Below, piece by piece: positions 1-7,243 of a DNA stretch of 36,965 nt. The stretch lies in assembly GCA_022704145.1 (NCBI GenBank), contig JAKJGY010000024.1, positions 1-36,965 on the forward strand, read 5' to 3'. Every line of letters begins with the position of its first letter. The first letter of the stretch is position 1. Made by a program: the position numbers and the translations under genes. Source of the DNA: Verrucomicrobiota bacterium. GTDB taxonomy: Bacteria; Verrucomicrobiota; Kiritimatiellia; RFP12; UBA1067. The notes beneath the pieces are model-generated. The model was given only the letters and a program-made list of their open reading frames with translations. It was not told the origin of the DNA and did not search any database.

Positions 1-302
1 GCTCGCTGGGCGAGCGCGGGCTGGTGACGGCGCTGCTCGACCGCGAGCTGGCGCGCCTGGGGGCCGAGGGGCGTGCGGCGGAGCTGTACGCCTGCGGGCC
101 GGACGGCATGCTGAAGGCGGTGGGGGGGCGTGCGCTCGAGTCCGGCTGCCGGGGCTGGCTCTCGTTGGATAAGCACATGGTGTGCGGGGTGGGCGCGTGT
201 CTGGCCTGTGTGCAGAAGCTGCGGCGGCCGGACGGCTCGGAGTGGATCGGGCGGGTCTGCCATGACGGGCCGATCTTCGAGGCGCGCGAGATCGTGTGGT
301 GA
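1..302 (+). CDS. pyrK: Dihydroorotate dehydrogenase electron-transfer subunit PyrK, C-terminal part
   Basis: The gene enters from before the window; its reading frame is already open at base 3. PyrK carries FAD and a [2Fe-2S] cluster and passes electrons from PyrD to NAD in pyrimidine synthesis. The visible part has the CGPDGM signature of the ferredoxin-reductase NAD domain. It then shows four cysteines in the C-x4-C-x2-C...C pattern, with codons at 183, 198, 207 and 258, which is the [2Fe-2S] cluster site typical of PyrK. The gene ends in TGA at 300-302, just before pyrD, the usual partner order. The N-terminal FAD-binding part lies outside the window, so it cannot be judged whether the gene is intact. 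Confidence 0.93.
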   Translation, partial: SLGERGLVTALLDRELARLGAEGRAAELYACGPDGMLKAVGGRALESGCRGWLSLDKHMVCGVGACLACVQKLRRPDGSEWIGRVCHDGPIFEAREIVW

Positions 303-328
303 GCGCGGGAGGGGGCGGGTTGAGCGGT

Positions 329-1246
329 ATGGGTACGGTTGAGCTGGGCGTGAATCTGGGCGGTATCCGGATGCGGAATCCGGTGACGGTGGCGTCGGGG
401 ACGTTCGGGTACGGCAAGGAGTATGCCGGGCTGGTGGACGTCTCGCGGCTGGGGGCGGTCACCGTGAAGGGCATCCGCGCGCAGGCGTGGCCGGGAAACC
501 CGCTGCCGCGGCATGTCGAGGTGCCGGGCGGGATGGTCAACGCCATCGGGCTGCAGGGGCCGGGCGTGGACGGCTTCGTGCGGGATTACCTGCCGTTCCT
601 GCGGTCAGTCGGCGTGCCGGTGATCGTCAACGTGTGGGGCACGAGCGAGGAGGAGTACGCGGAGGTGGCGCGGCGGCTGAGTGACGCCGAGGGGGTGGCG
701 GGGCTGGAGCTGAACATCTCGTGCCCGAATGTCAAGGAGGGCGGGCACGCGTTCGGCACGGACCCGCGGACGGTCGCCTCGCTGGTGGCGGCGGTGCGGC
801 GCGTGACGCGGCTGCCGCTGCTCCCCAAGCTGGCGCCGAACGTGCCCGATATCCGGGTCTTCGTGCGTGCGGCGCAGGAGGCCGGGGCGGACGCTCTGGC
901 GCTGATCAACACGCTGCCGGCGATGGTGATCGACATCGAGACGCGGCGGCCGGTGCTGGCGAACCGTGTCGGGGGGTTGTCCGGGCCCGCGATCCATCCG
1001 GTGGCGGTGAAGCTGGTGTGGGAGGCGGCGCAGGTGGCGCGTGTGCCGCTGCTGGCGATGGGCGGCATCATGGGGCCGGAGCAGGCGATCGAGTTCCTGA
1101 TCGCGGGCGCGACGGCGGTGGCCGTGGGCACGGCGAACTTTATCGATCCGGGCACGGCGCTGCGGGTGGTGGACGGGATCGCGGCCTATCTGGAGCGGCA
1201 CGGGCTGCGCTCGGTGGCGGAGCTGACCGGTTCGGTGGTGGTGTGA
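329..1246 (+). CDS. pyrD: Dihydroorotate dehydrogenase, class 1B catalytic subunit
   Basis: This is the FMN-containing TIM-barrel subunit that oxidises dihydroorotate to orotate, the fourth step of UMP synthesis; with PyrK it forms the NAD-dependent cytosolic class 1B enzyme. The 305-residue product is of normal family length. It has the N-terminal NPVTVASGTFGYG segment and the active-site loop NISCPNVKEGG, whose Cys132 is the catalytic base of class 1 enzymes. It also has KLAPNV, the INTL substrate loop and the C-terminal GGI...GATAVAVGTA phosphate-binding loop. ATG 329 is chosen because the conserved N-terminus begins there and a purine-rich GGGAGGGGG stretch lies upstream. In-frame GTG 296 and TTG 320 are alternatives; GTG 296 would overlap pyrK. 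Class 1B assignment rests on the adjacent pyrK. Confidence 0.95.
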   Translation: MGTVELGVNLGGIRMRNPVTVASGTFGYGKEYAGLVDVSRLGAVTVKGIRAQAWPGNPLPRHVEVPGGMVNAIGLQGPGVDGFVRDYLPFLRSVGVPVIVNVWGTSEEEYAEVARRLSDAEGVAGLELNISCPNVKEGGHAFGTDPRTVASLVAAVRRVTRLPLLPKLAPNVPDIRVFVRAAQEAGADALALINTLPAMVIDIETRRPVLANRVGGLSGPAIHPVAVKLVWEAAQVARVPLLAMGGIMGPEQAIEFLIAGATAVAVGTANFIDPGTALRVVDGIAAYLERHGLRSVAELTGSVVV

Positions 1247-1278
1247 GGGGCCCCGCGCGGGGCGGGGGCGGTGGGCGT

Positions 1279-2463
1279 ATGGAGCGGATGTGGTATTATG
1301 CGGTGGGCGGGGTCCGGCAGGGGCCGGTGACCCTCGAGGAGGTCCGGGAGCGGCTGGCGGCTGGCGCGCTGGGGCCTGAGGACCGGGTGTGGGAGCCGTC
1401 GTTCGGCCCGCAGTGGAGGCGGGTGTCGGAGGTGCCTGAGCTGGCGGGGCCGCCGCCTGTGGGGGCGGGTCCGGCCGTGCCGCCGCCGGTGCCGCCGCCG
1501 GTGTTGGCGGAGCTGGCCGAAGACGTGCCGCTGACGGGGGTGGCGGGCGAGCCGCCGGAGTGTCTGGCGGCGGCGGTGCAGGCGTTCGCGCGGATGCGCG
1601 CGCTGCTGTTCGGGCCGGTGCGGGCAGCGCGCTGGTACGGCATGGGGTTCTGCGCGTGGCTGGCCTTCTTGGGCATACGGGCCGGGCGGGTGCTGAGCCT
1701 GGCCGATGCGGCGCAGTCGCTGAAGAGCCCGCAGTTTCGAGAGTCTTGGGAGGCGCTCTCAAAGGAGCCTGCGGGAGCGGGGGTGGTGGCGGTGTTCGTG
1801 CTGCTCACGCTCGGGCTGACGGTCTGGATGTGCGCGCTGCGTTCGCGCGGGGACTTCATGTTCCTGCACCGGTGGTACCAGCCGGACGCGCCGGTGCTGC
1901 TGAGCTGGAGGGCCGCGCAGGCTCCGGGGGCGGCGCTGTTCGTCTGGCGGCTCGGCTTCATGCTGGTCGTGGGGCTGTTGGCGCTGGCGGATGCGGCCGC
2001 GGCGTACCTGCTGGTGGTACGGCCCTATCTGGGCGGCGGCCGCGTCTGGGCGGCGGGGCTGACCGCGCCTGCGGCGGCGTGCGCCACGTTCGCCTTGCTG
2101 CTGACGCTGGCGGCGTGCGCGGTGTCGCATCTGACCCAGGCGTTCGTCGTGCCGGTGATGTACTGGCGTGGCGGGTCGGCGGGGCAGGCCTGGCGGGCGG
2201 TGCTCGCGCTGGTCAACCGCTATCCGTTCGCGGTGTTGGGCTATCTGGCGGTGGTGGCGGGGGCCGCGCTCGCCGCCGAGGCGCTGGTGGTGGCGCTCGT
2301 GGTGTGCACCTGCTGCCTGGGGGCGATCCCGCTCTCGCTGCCGTATGTGCATGCGGTCGTGCTGCTGCCGGTCTATCTGTTTTTGCGGGGCTACGGGGTC
2401 TGCTTCATCAGCCGTTGGCGGCCGGAGCTGGTTCCTGCGCCCAAGGGAGAGGGGTGCGCATGA
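1279..2463 (+). CDS. GYF-domain multi-pass membrane protein
   Basis: The 394-residue protein begins with a GYF_2-type (DUF4339) domain at about residues 4-50: WYYAVGGVRQGPVTLEEV, a GAL...D.VW segment and a W-R near the end. Such domains are thought to bind proline-rich peptides. A proline/alanine-rich linker follows (about residues 55-85), then five to seven hydrophobic segments covering most of residues 115-380, including a Cys-Cys pair in one of the last helices. The C-terminus is cytosolic-looking and basic. ATG 1279 is used because it directly precedes the domain; ATG 1288 is also possible. The stop overlaps the next start in an ATGA, so translation with the deaminase gene is probably coupled. 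The biological role is unknown. Confidence 0.8.
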   Translation: MERMWYYAVGGVRQGPVTLEEVRERLAAGALGPEDRVWEPSFGPQWRRVSEVPELAGPPPVGAGPAVPPPVPPPVLAELAEDVPLTGVAGEPPECLAAAVQAFARMRALLFGPVRAARWYGMGFCAWLAFLGIRAGRVLSLADAAQSLKSPQFRESWEALSKEPAGAGVVAVFVLLTLGLTVWMCALRSRGDFMFLHRWYQPDAPVLLSWRAAQAPGAALFVWRLGFMLVVGLLALADAAAAYLLVVRPYLGGGRVWAAGLTAPAAACATFALLLTLAACAVSHLTQAFVVPVMYWRGGSAGQAWRAVLALVNRYPFAVLGYLAVVAGAALAAEALVVALVVCTCCLGAIPLSLPYVHAVVLLPVYLFLRGYGVCFISRWRPELVPAPKGEGCA

Positions 2464-3704
2464 TCTCGCGCGAGCTGATCCGGGCGGTGCCCAAGAGCGA
2501 CCTACACGCGCATCTGGACGGTTCGCTGCGCGTGTCCACGCTGATCGAGCTGGCCCGCGAGCAGGGCGTGGAGCTGCCCTCGTACGAGGAGCAGGGGCTG
2601 TGCGAGCGGGTGTTCAAGGCGTCGTACGCCAACCTGGCGGAGTACCTGCTGGGGTTCCGCTACACGTGCGCGGTGCTGCGGACGCCCGAGGCGCTGGAGC
2701 GCGTGGCGTGTGAGATGGCCGAGGACGCGGTCGCGAGCGGCGTCCGCTATCTGGAGGTCCGCTTCGCGCCGCAGCTTCTGGTCGAGACCGGCGACGGCTG
2801 CGTGCGCGCGTTCCAGGCGGTCGCGGCCGGGCTTGGCCGTGCGGCGGCGGCTCACGGCCGCGCGGCGGCGGCGGCCGGCGACGGGGACATCCCGTTCGAG
2901 TGGGCCATCATCTGTTGCGCGCTGCGCAATTTCGGGCGCGGCATGGGGACGTATTACGACCGGCTGCTGGATGTGTTGCCGGGCATGCGGCACAAGGAGG
3001 TGCTGGCGGTCGCCTCTCAGGAGGCGGTGCGTGCGGCGGTGGCGGCGCGCGAGCGGCACGGCATACCGGTGACCGGCTTCGACCTCGCGGGCGAAGAGGC
3101 GGGCTATCCGGCCGGGCAGCATGTCGCCGCGTATGAGGAGGCGCACCGGCACTTCATGCGCAAGACGGTGCATGCGGGCGAGGCCTACGGGCCGGAGTCG
3201 ATCTATGAGGCGATCGCGCGCTGCCATGCGGAGCGGATCGGGCACGGCACCTTCCTGTTCGCGCCGGAGCGGATACAGGATCCGCAGATCGCGGACCGCG
3301 TGGCGTTCGCCGACCAGTTGGCGGAGTACATCGCGACGATGCGCGTGACGATCGAGGTGTGCCCGACCAGCAACCTGCAGACGATCCCGGAGCTGGGGCA
3401 GGAGATGCGCAACCATCCGGTGGCGCGGATGCTCGGGTATGGCATGGCCGTGGCGGTCGGAACGGATAACACGCTGGTCTCGCACACGGACCTCAACCGC
3501 GAGCTGGCGCTGGTCTCGGACGCCTGCGGGCTGGATCTGCCGGGGTTCAAGCGGCTGGTGCTGGCGGGGTTTAAGGGGGCGTTCTATCCGGGGCGCTATG
3601 CGGAGAAGCGCGCGTTCGTGCGGCGTGCGGCGGAGCGCTTTGAGCGCGTCGTCGAGCAGGCGGCGGCCACGGCGCGCGGCGGAGGTGGCCCATGCGTGTC
3701 CTGA
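2460..3704 (+). CDS. Adenosine deaminase family hydrolase
   Basis: This is a zinc-dependent purine-nucleoside deaminase-family enzyme, expected to convert adenosine or a related 6-aminopurine nucleoside to the inosine form in the cytosol. The 414-residue product has the metal site HxH at His16/His18 (DLHAHLDGSL), the metal His238 and catalytic Glu241 in HAGE, RIGHG, CPTSN, and the metal Asp336 in VGTDNTLVSHTDL. The residue after Asp336 is Asn337, where animal and enterobacterial enzymes have a second Asp. I recall the TDN form in some bacterial adenosine deaminases, so it need not mean loss of activity, but substrate choice could differ. It overlaps its upstream neighbour by four bases and the downstream nnr gene by 13, indicating one transcript. 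A purine-salvage role is inference from the family. Confidence 0.88.
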   Translation: MISRELIRAVPKSDLHAHLDGSLRVSTLIELAREQGVELPSYEEQGLCERVFKASYANLAEYLLGFRYTCAVLRTPEALERVACEMAEDAVASGVRYLEVRFAPQLLVETGDGCVRAFQAVAAGLGRAAAAHGRAAAAAGDGDIPFEWAIICCALRNFGRGMGTYYDRLLDVLPGMRHKEVLAVASQEAVRAAVAARERHGIPVTGFDLAGEEAGYPAGQHVAAYEEAHRHFMRKTVHAGEAYGPESIYEAIARCHAERIGHGTFLFAPERIQDPQIADRVAFADQLAEYIATMRVTIEVCPTSNLQTIPELGQEMRNHPVARMLGYGMAVAVGTDNTLVSHTDLNRELALVSDACGLDLPGFKRLVLAGFKGAFYPGRYAEKRAFVRRAAERFERVVEQAAATARGGGGPCVS

Positions 3705-5302
3705 CGGTCGGGCAGATGCGTGCGGCGGATCAGGCCGCGGGGGCGGAGGCGGGGCTGCCGGGCGCGCTGCTGATGGCGCGTGCGGGCGCCGCGGTGGCGC
3801 GCACGGTGGCGTCGCTCGCCGCGCTGCGTGGCGCGCGGACCGTGGTGGTCGTGGCGGGGCACGGCAATAACGGGGGCGACGCCTGTGTGGCGGCGCGCTG
3901 CCTGTTTGAGGACGGCTTCCATGTTCATGTGATCATGACCTGCGTGCCTGCCGCGCTCAAGGGCGACGCGCGCGAGGCGTGGGACGCCATGCGTACGGGC
4001 GGCGTGCCGTATGTGGTGCTGGCCTCGGAGCAGGCGTGGGATGAGGACGAGGCGGTCGCTTCGGGGGCACTCGTGCGGCAGGGGGTCGTGGTCGACGGCG
4101 TGCTCGGCACGGGCTGCCGGGGCGTGCCGACGGGCGCGGCGGCGCGGGCGATCCGCTGGATCAACGCGCGGCGGAGCCACGCGCTGGTGGTGGCGATCGA
4201 CCTGCCCTCCGGGATGGAGGGCGACAGCGGCGCGGTGGCCGGGGACGCGGTGCGCGCGGATGTGACGGTGAGTTTCGGGCGTCCCAAGCGGTGTTTCCTG
4301 AATGCGGAGCAGGCCGGCCGTGTGGGGCATCTGGTGGTGGCGGACATCGGCATACCGGAGGAGGTGTGCGACCGGGGCGCGGCGGCCGAGCCGTGCGAGG
4401 TGATCGGCCTGCCCGAGCTGGCGCGGTGGTTCCCGCCCCGTGCGTGGGCGGCGCACAAGGGGGACTTCGGCCATGTCGGCGTGATCGGGGGGTCGGCCGG
4501 GCTTTGCCATGCGCCGGTGCTGGCGGCGCTCGGTGCGGTGCGCAGCGGCGCGGGGCGGGTGACGGTGGCGCTGCCCGAGGCGGGGCTGGCGGCGGCGGCC
4601 GCGCAGGTGCCCGAGGCGATGGCGCACGCGCTGGCGGCCCCGGGGGGCTCGCTGGATGCCGCGTCGTTGCGCGGGTGGTCGCGGGCGTGGGAGGCTTTCG
4701 ATGTGCTGGTGGCGGGCCCCGGCCTCGGCCGGGCCGAGGGCGCGCGCGAGGGGGTCGGGTACCTGCTGGCGCTGCCGGGGGTCCGGCTGGTGCTGGATGC
4801 TGACGGGCTCAGCGCCCTGGCGGCGCTGAAGGCCGACGGCTGGCGGCCGGCGGGCGACGGCCGGCTGGTGCTCACGCCGCATCCCGGCGAGGCCGCCCGG
4901 CTCTTGGGGGCGACGGCCGGCGAGGTGCAGGCCGACCGGCTGGGCGCGGTGCGGCGGCTGGCCGACACGTACGGCGCGGTGGTCGTGCTCAAGGGGGCGG
5001 GCACGCTCGTGTGCGAGCCGGGGGGCGTGCCGTGGCTCAACCTGACGGGGAACCCTGGGCTGGCCAGCGGCGGGACGGGCGACGTGCTGGCGGGCATGCT
5101 GGGCGCGCTGTGGGCGCGCGGGCTGGCGCCGGCCCGCGCGGCCGCCCTGGCGGTCTGGGCGCATGGCACGGCCGCGGACTGGGAGGCGTTCGAGGGCAGC
5201 CAGACCGGGGTGTGCGCGACAGCCGTGGCGCGCCGTCTCGGCCGTGTGTTCCAAGAGGTCGAGCGCGCGGCGGAAGAGCGGGTGGCGAAGCGCGCGCCTT
5301 AA
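3692..5302 (+). CDS. nnr: Bifunctional NAD(P)H-hydrate epimerase and ADP-dependent NAD(P)H-hydrate dehydratase
   Basis: This enzyme repairs hydrated NADH and NADPH: the N-terminal YjeF_N domain interconverts the R and S epimers and the C-terminal carbohydrate-kinase-fold domain dehydrates the S form using ADP. In the 536-residue protein the epimerase domain (about residues 1-215) shows GHGNNGGD (His57-Asp63) and the DLPSGMEGDSG loop. The dehydratase domain (about 240-530) shows HKGDFGHVGVIGGSAG, VAGPGLG, VLDADGLSAL, LTPHPGEAARLLG, VVLKGAG and NPGLASGGTGDVLAG, with the conserved Asp464. The length is standard for the fused bacterial form. Its start lies inside the end of the deaminase gene. 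Its TAA stop shares a TTAA with the stop of the opposite-strand gene. Confidence 0.96.
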   Translation: MRVLTVGQMRAADQAAGAEAGLPGALLMARAGAAVARTVASLAALRGARTVVVVAGHGNNGGDACVAARCLFEDGFHVHVIMTCVPAALKGDAREAWDAMRTGGVPYVVLASEQAWDEDEAVASGALVRQGVVVDGVLGTGCRGVPTGAAARAIRWINARRSHALVVAIDLPSGMEGDSGAVAGDAVRADVTVSFGRPKRCFLNAEQAGRVGHLVVADIGIPEEVCDRGAAAEPCEVIGLPELARWFPPRAWAAHKGDFGHVGVIGGSAGLCHAPVLAALGAVRSGAGRVTVALPEAGLAAAAAQVPEAMAHALAAPGGSLDAASLRGWSRAWEAFDVLVAGPGLGRAEGAREGVGYLLALPGVRLVLDADGLSALAALKADGWRPAGDGRLVLTPHPGEAARLLGATAGEVQADRLGAVRRLADTYGAVVVLKGAGTLVCEPGGVPWLNLTGNPGLASGGTGDVLAGMLGALWARGLAPARAAALAVWAHGTAADWEAFEGSQTGVCATAVARRLGRVFQEVERAAEERVAKRAP

Positions 5303-7056
5303 CGGAAGATCGTGTCGAAATCGACCCGCACAGGGCGGTGGGGGAGCACGTCGCCGGTGTCCATGGCCGCTTTCAGCTCGGCGGCGGAGTCGGCGTCATA
5401 CCACCAGTACCCGAGCAGCGAGCGCTCGTCGCCGAATTTCGACAGGACGGTGGGCGGCGTGCCAAAGGTGTCCCAGTAGACCAGGCGGGTCGCGTCGATG
5501 TTCCAGAGCAGCACGTAGGGGACGGCGGCGGTCAGGCGGGCGTCGATCTGACGCAGCACGGCGTTCCGCTCGGTGACGCTGTAGAGGTTCTTCTGGCTTT
5601 CGATCAGGGCGTCCACGTGCGGGTCTTTAAAGCCGGTGATGTTGTTGCCGGAGGGCCGGTCGGCCTCGCGCGAGTGCCACATGTCCTCGGGGTCGCGGAA
5701 GATGATGCCGCCCCAGGAGGCCCAGGTCATGTCATAGTTATAGGCGTCCATATCGCGCATCCAGGCGGCGAAATCCTTACGTTCGATCGTCATGGCGATG
5801 CCGACCTCGCGGAGCGAGGTGTTCATGAGCGCGAGGAATTTCTCGGAGCTGCCGTCGCGGGTCAGGAACTTGAAGGCCAGGGCGCGGCCGCCCTTCTCCA
5901 GGATGCCGGTCTGGGGGTTGGGCGTGTACCCGGCCTCGCGCAGCAGGCTCTTGGCGCGGGGGACGTCGAACGTGTAGAAGGGGTTGGGACAGGGGCTATC
6001 GCGGCTGTAAAGATCCTCGAAGTACGAACGGTGCAGGAAGTAGAGGCCGAACATCATCGTCCGGTTCATGGTCTCGCGGTCGACGAGGTGGGCCATGGCC
6101 TGACGCACGCGCAGGTCGTCGAAGGGCGGGCGGCGCATGTTCATGGCGAACCCCTGGAAGCTGATCGGCTCATGGTTCCGCACGAGGCGCTTGACGATCC
6201 AGTTCTTGTCGAACTTCTCGCCGATGGTCTCATTGGCCCAGATGCGGGCGGTGTAGACGGCGTACGTGTCCACCTGCCGTTTCTTGAAGGCCTCAAAGGC
6301 GTTCTCGTTGTCGCTGAAGTACCGGAAGACCAGCGTGTCGAAGTTCATCGTGTTGCGCATCGAAGGGCGCTGCCCGGCCCACCAGTCCCAGCGGCGGGAG
6401 AGCCGGATCTCGATCTGTTCCTTGACGGCGCTGAGCACATAGGGCCCGGACACGACGGGGCTGTCGAAGTCGAGCTTGTTGAAATCCTGGCCCTCGAAGG
6501 CATGCTTCGGCAGGATCTCGAAGCAGCCTGCGGCGAGCAGGTTGCGCCAGTGGCTCTCACGCGCCTGGAAGCGGACGGTGCGCGGGCCGAGGATCTCAGG
6601 CGAGCCGAAGACGCCGAGCGCGACCTTCGAGGCGCCGGTCGCGTTCTTGGGGTCCATCACCTGGTCGAAGGTCCATTTGACGTCCTCGGCGGTGATGGGC
6701 CGGCCGTCGCTCCAGGTCGCGGCCGGATCGAGTTCGAAGGTGAAGGTGAGCTTGTCCTCCGAGATCGTCCAGCGGCGGGCCAGCCCCGGGGTGAACTCCG
6801 TGGAGACAGAGTCCACCCACAGCAGCGTCTCGTACATCAGGCCGAAGATCTGCCGCGTGTAGGTGTTGCTGTCGATGTAATAGTTCAGGCTCTTGGGCGG
6901 CTGGAAGGCGGAGAAGCGCAGCATGCCGCCCGGCACGGCGTGCGGGCTGGCGATCGGGTCGGGCACGTCGCGCCAGTCCGGCCGCGGGTACACGTCGTCC
7001 GCCCGGACGGCCGTACGGAGCAGGACGGTGAGGAGCGGAAGTGTCAGCATGCGCAT
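5299..7056 (-). CDS. ABC transporter extracellular solute-binding protein, family 5 (peptide/nickel type)
   Basis: This is an exported family-5 solute-binding protein (SBP_bac_5), which captures peptides, oligosaccharides or metal complexes for an ABC importer. The 585-residue protein begins with a short signal peptide ending near AVRA/DD. The mature part has the family hallmarks: LNYYIDSNTYTRQIFGLMYETLL, a TPGLARRW...TFELDPAATWSDGRPITAEDVKWTFD segment, and a long C-terminal lobe with VRQAMAHLVDRETMN. It matches the longer bacterial proteins that begin with a 'GG.LR.......LN' core. ATG 7056 is chosen because it opens the signal peptide; the frame is open further upstream to 7251 but that extension is not protein-like. 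No permease or ATPase gene is beside it, so its transporter must be elsewhere. Ligand unknown. Confidence 0.9.
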   Translation of the reverse strand: MRMLTLPLLTVLLRTAVRADDVYPRPDWRDVPDPIASPHAVPGGMLRFSAFQPPKSLNYYIDSNTYTRQIFGLMYETLLWVDSVSTEFTPGLARRWTISEDKLTFTFELDPAATWSDGRPITAEDVKWTFDQVMDPKNATGASKVALGVFGSPEILGPRTVRFQARESHWRNLLAAGCFEILPKHAFEGQDFNKLDFDSPVVSGPYVLSAVKEQIEIRLSRRWDWWAGQRPSMRNTMNFDTLVFRYFSDNENAFEAFKKRQVDTYAVYTARIWANETIGEKFDKNWIVKRLVRNHEPISFQGFAMNMRRPPFDDLRVRQAMAHLVDRETMNRTMMFGLYFLHRSYFEDLYSRDSPCPNPFYTFDVPRAKSLLREAGYTPNPQTGILEKGGRALAFKFLTRDGSSEKFLALMNTSLREVGIAMTIERKDFAAWMRDMDAYNYDMTWASWGGIIFRDPEDMWHSREADRPSGNNITGFKDPHVDALIESQKNLYSVTERNAVLRQIDARLTAAVPYVLLWNIDATRLVYWDTFGTPPTVLSKFGDERSLLGYWWYDADSAAELKAAMDTGDVLPHRPVRVDFDTIFR

Positions 7057-7164
7057 AAGTTCAAGCCGCCGTCGGTAAGGGGTGGAAGAATCGGAATCTG
7101 TGTGGAAGATAACAGAAAGGGGGGACGCAAGGGGAGTCAAAAATGGAGAACGAAGGCGGGTTGC

Positions 7165-7192
7165 TGGACAACCCGAGGCCACTTCGTGTAAG
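7165..7192 (+). promoter_or_regulatory. Candidate sigma-70 promoter of the first FAD oxidoreductase
   Basis: TGGACA (7165-7170) is followed after 16 bases by TGTAAG (7187-7192), five and four matches to the consensus hexamers. It sits 52 bases before the GTG start at 7244. The -10 element falls inside a 15-bp palindrome, which would suit repression. Pattern matching only. Confidence 0.35.
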
Positions 7193-7199
7193 TTACACG
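7185..7199. promoter_or_regulatory. Perfect 7-1-7 palindrome, candidate operator
   Basis: CGTGTAA-G-TTACACG is a perfect inverted repeat in the divergent intergenic region between the solute-binding-protein gene and the FAD oxidoreductase gene. An overlapping weaker palindrome, ACAC-GTAT-GTGT, continues to 7206. Size and position fit the binding site of a dimeric repressor; no regulator gene is beside it, so the protein is unknown. Confidence 0.5.
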
Positions 7200-7243
7200 T
7201 ATGTGTTGAAGGTCGGGTGGAGGCACATCGACAAGGGGGCGCG

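Noticed and set aside
605..1762. Long open frame on the minus strand opposite pyrD and the GYF protein gene
   Set aside because: It is rich in Pro, Arg and Ala with no recognisable motif and lies opposite two well-supported genes; it is a by-product of high GC content.
5011..7191. 726-codon plus-strand open frame opposite the solute-binding-protein gene
   Set aside because: It overlaps nnr in another frame and reads as the complement of a conserved SBP_bac_5 protein.
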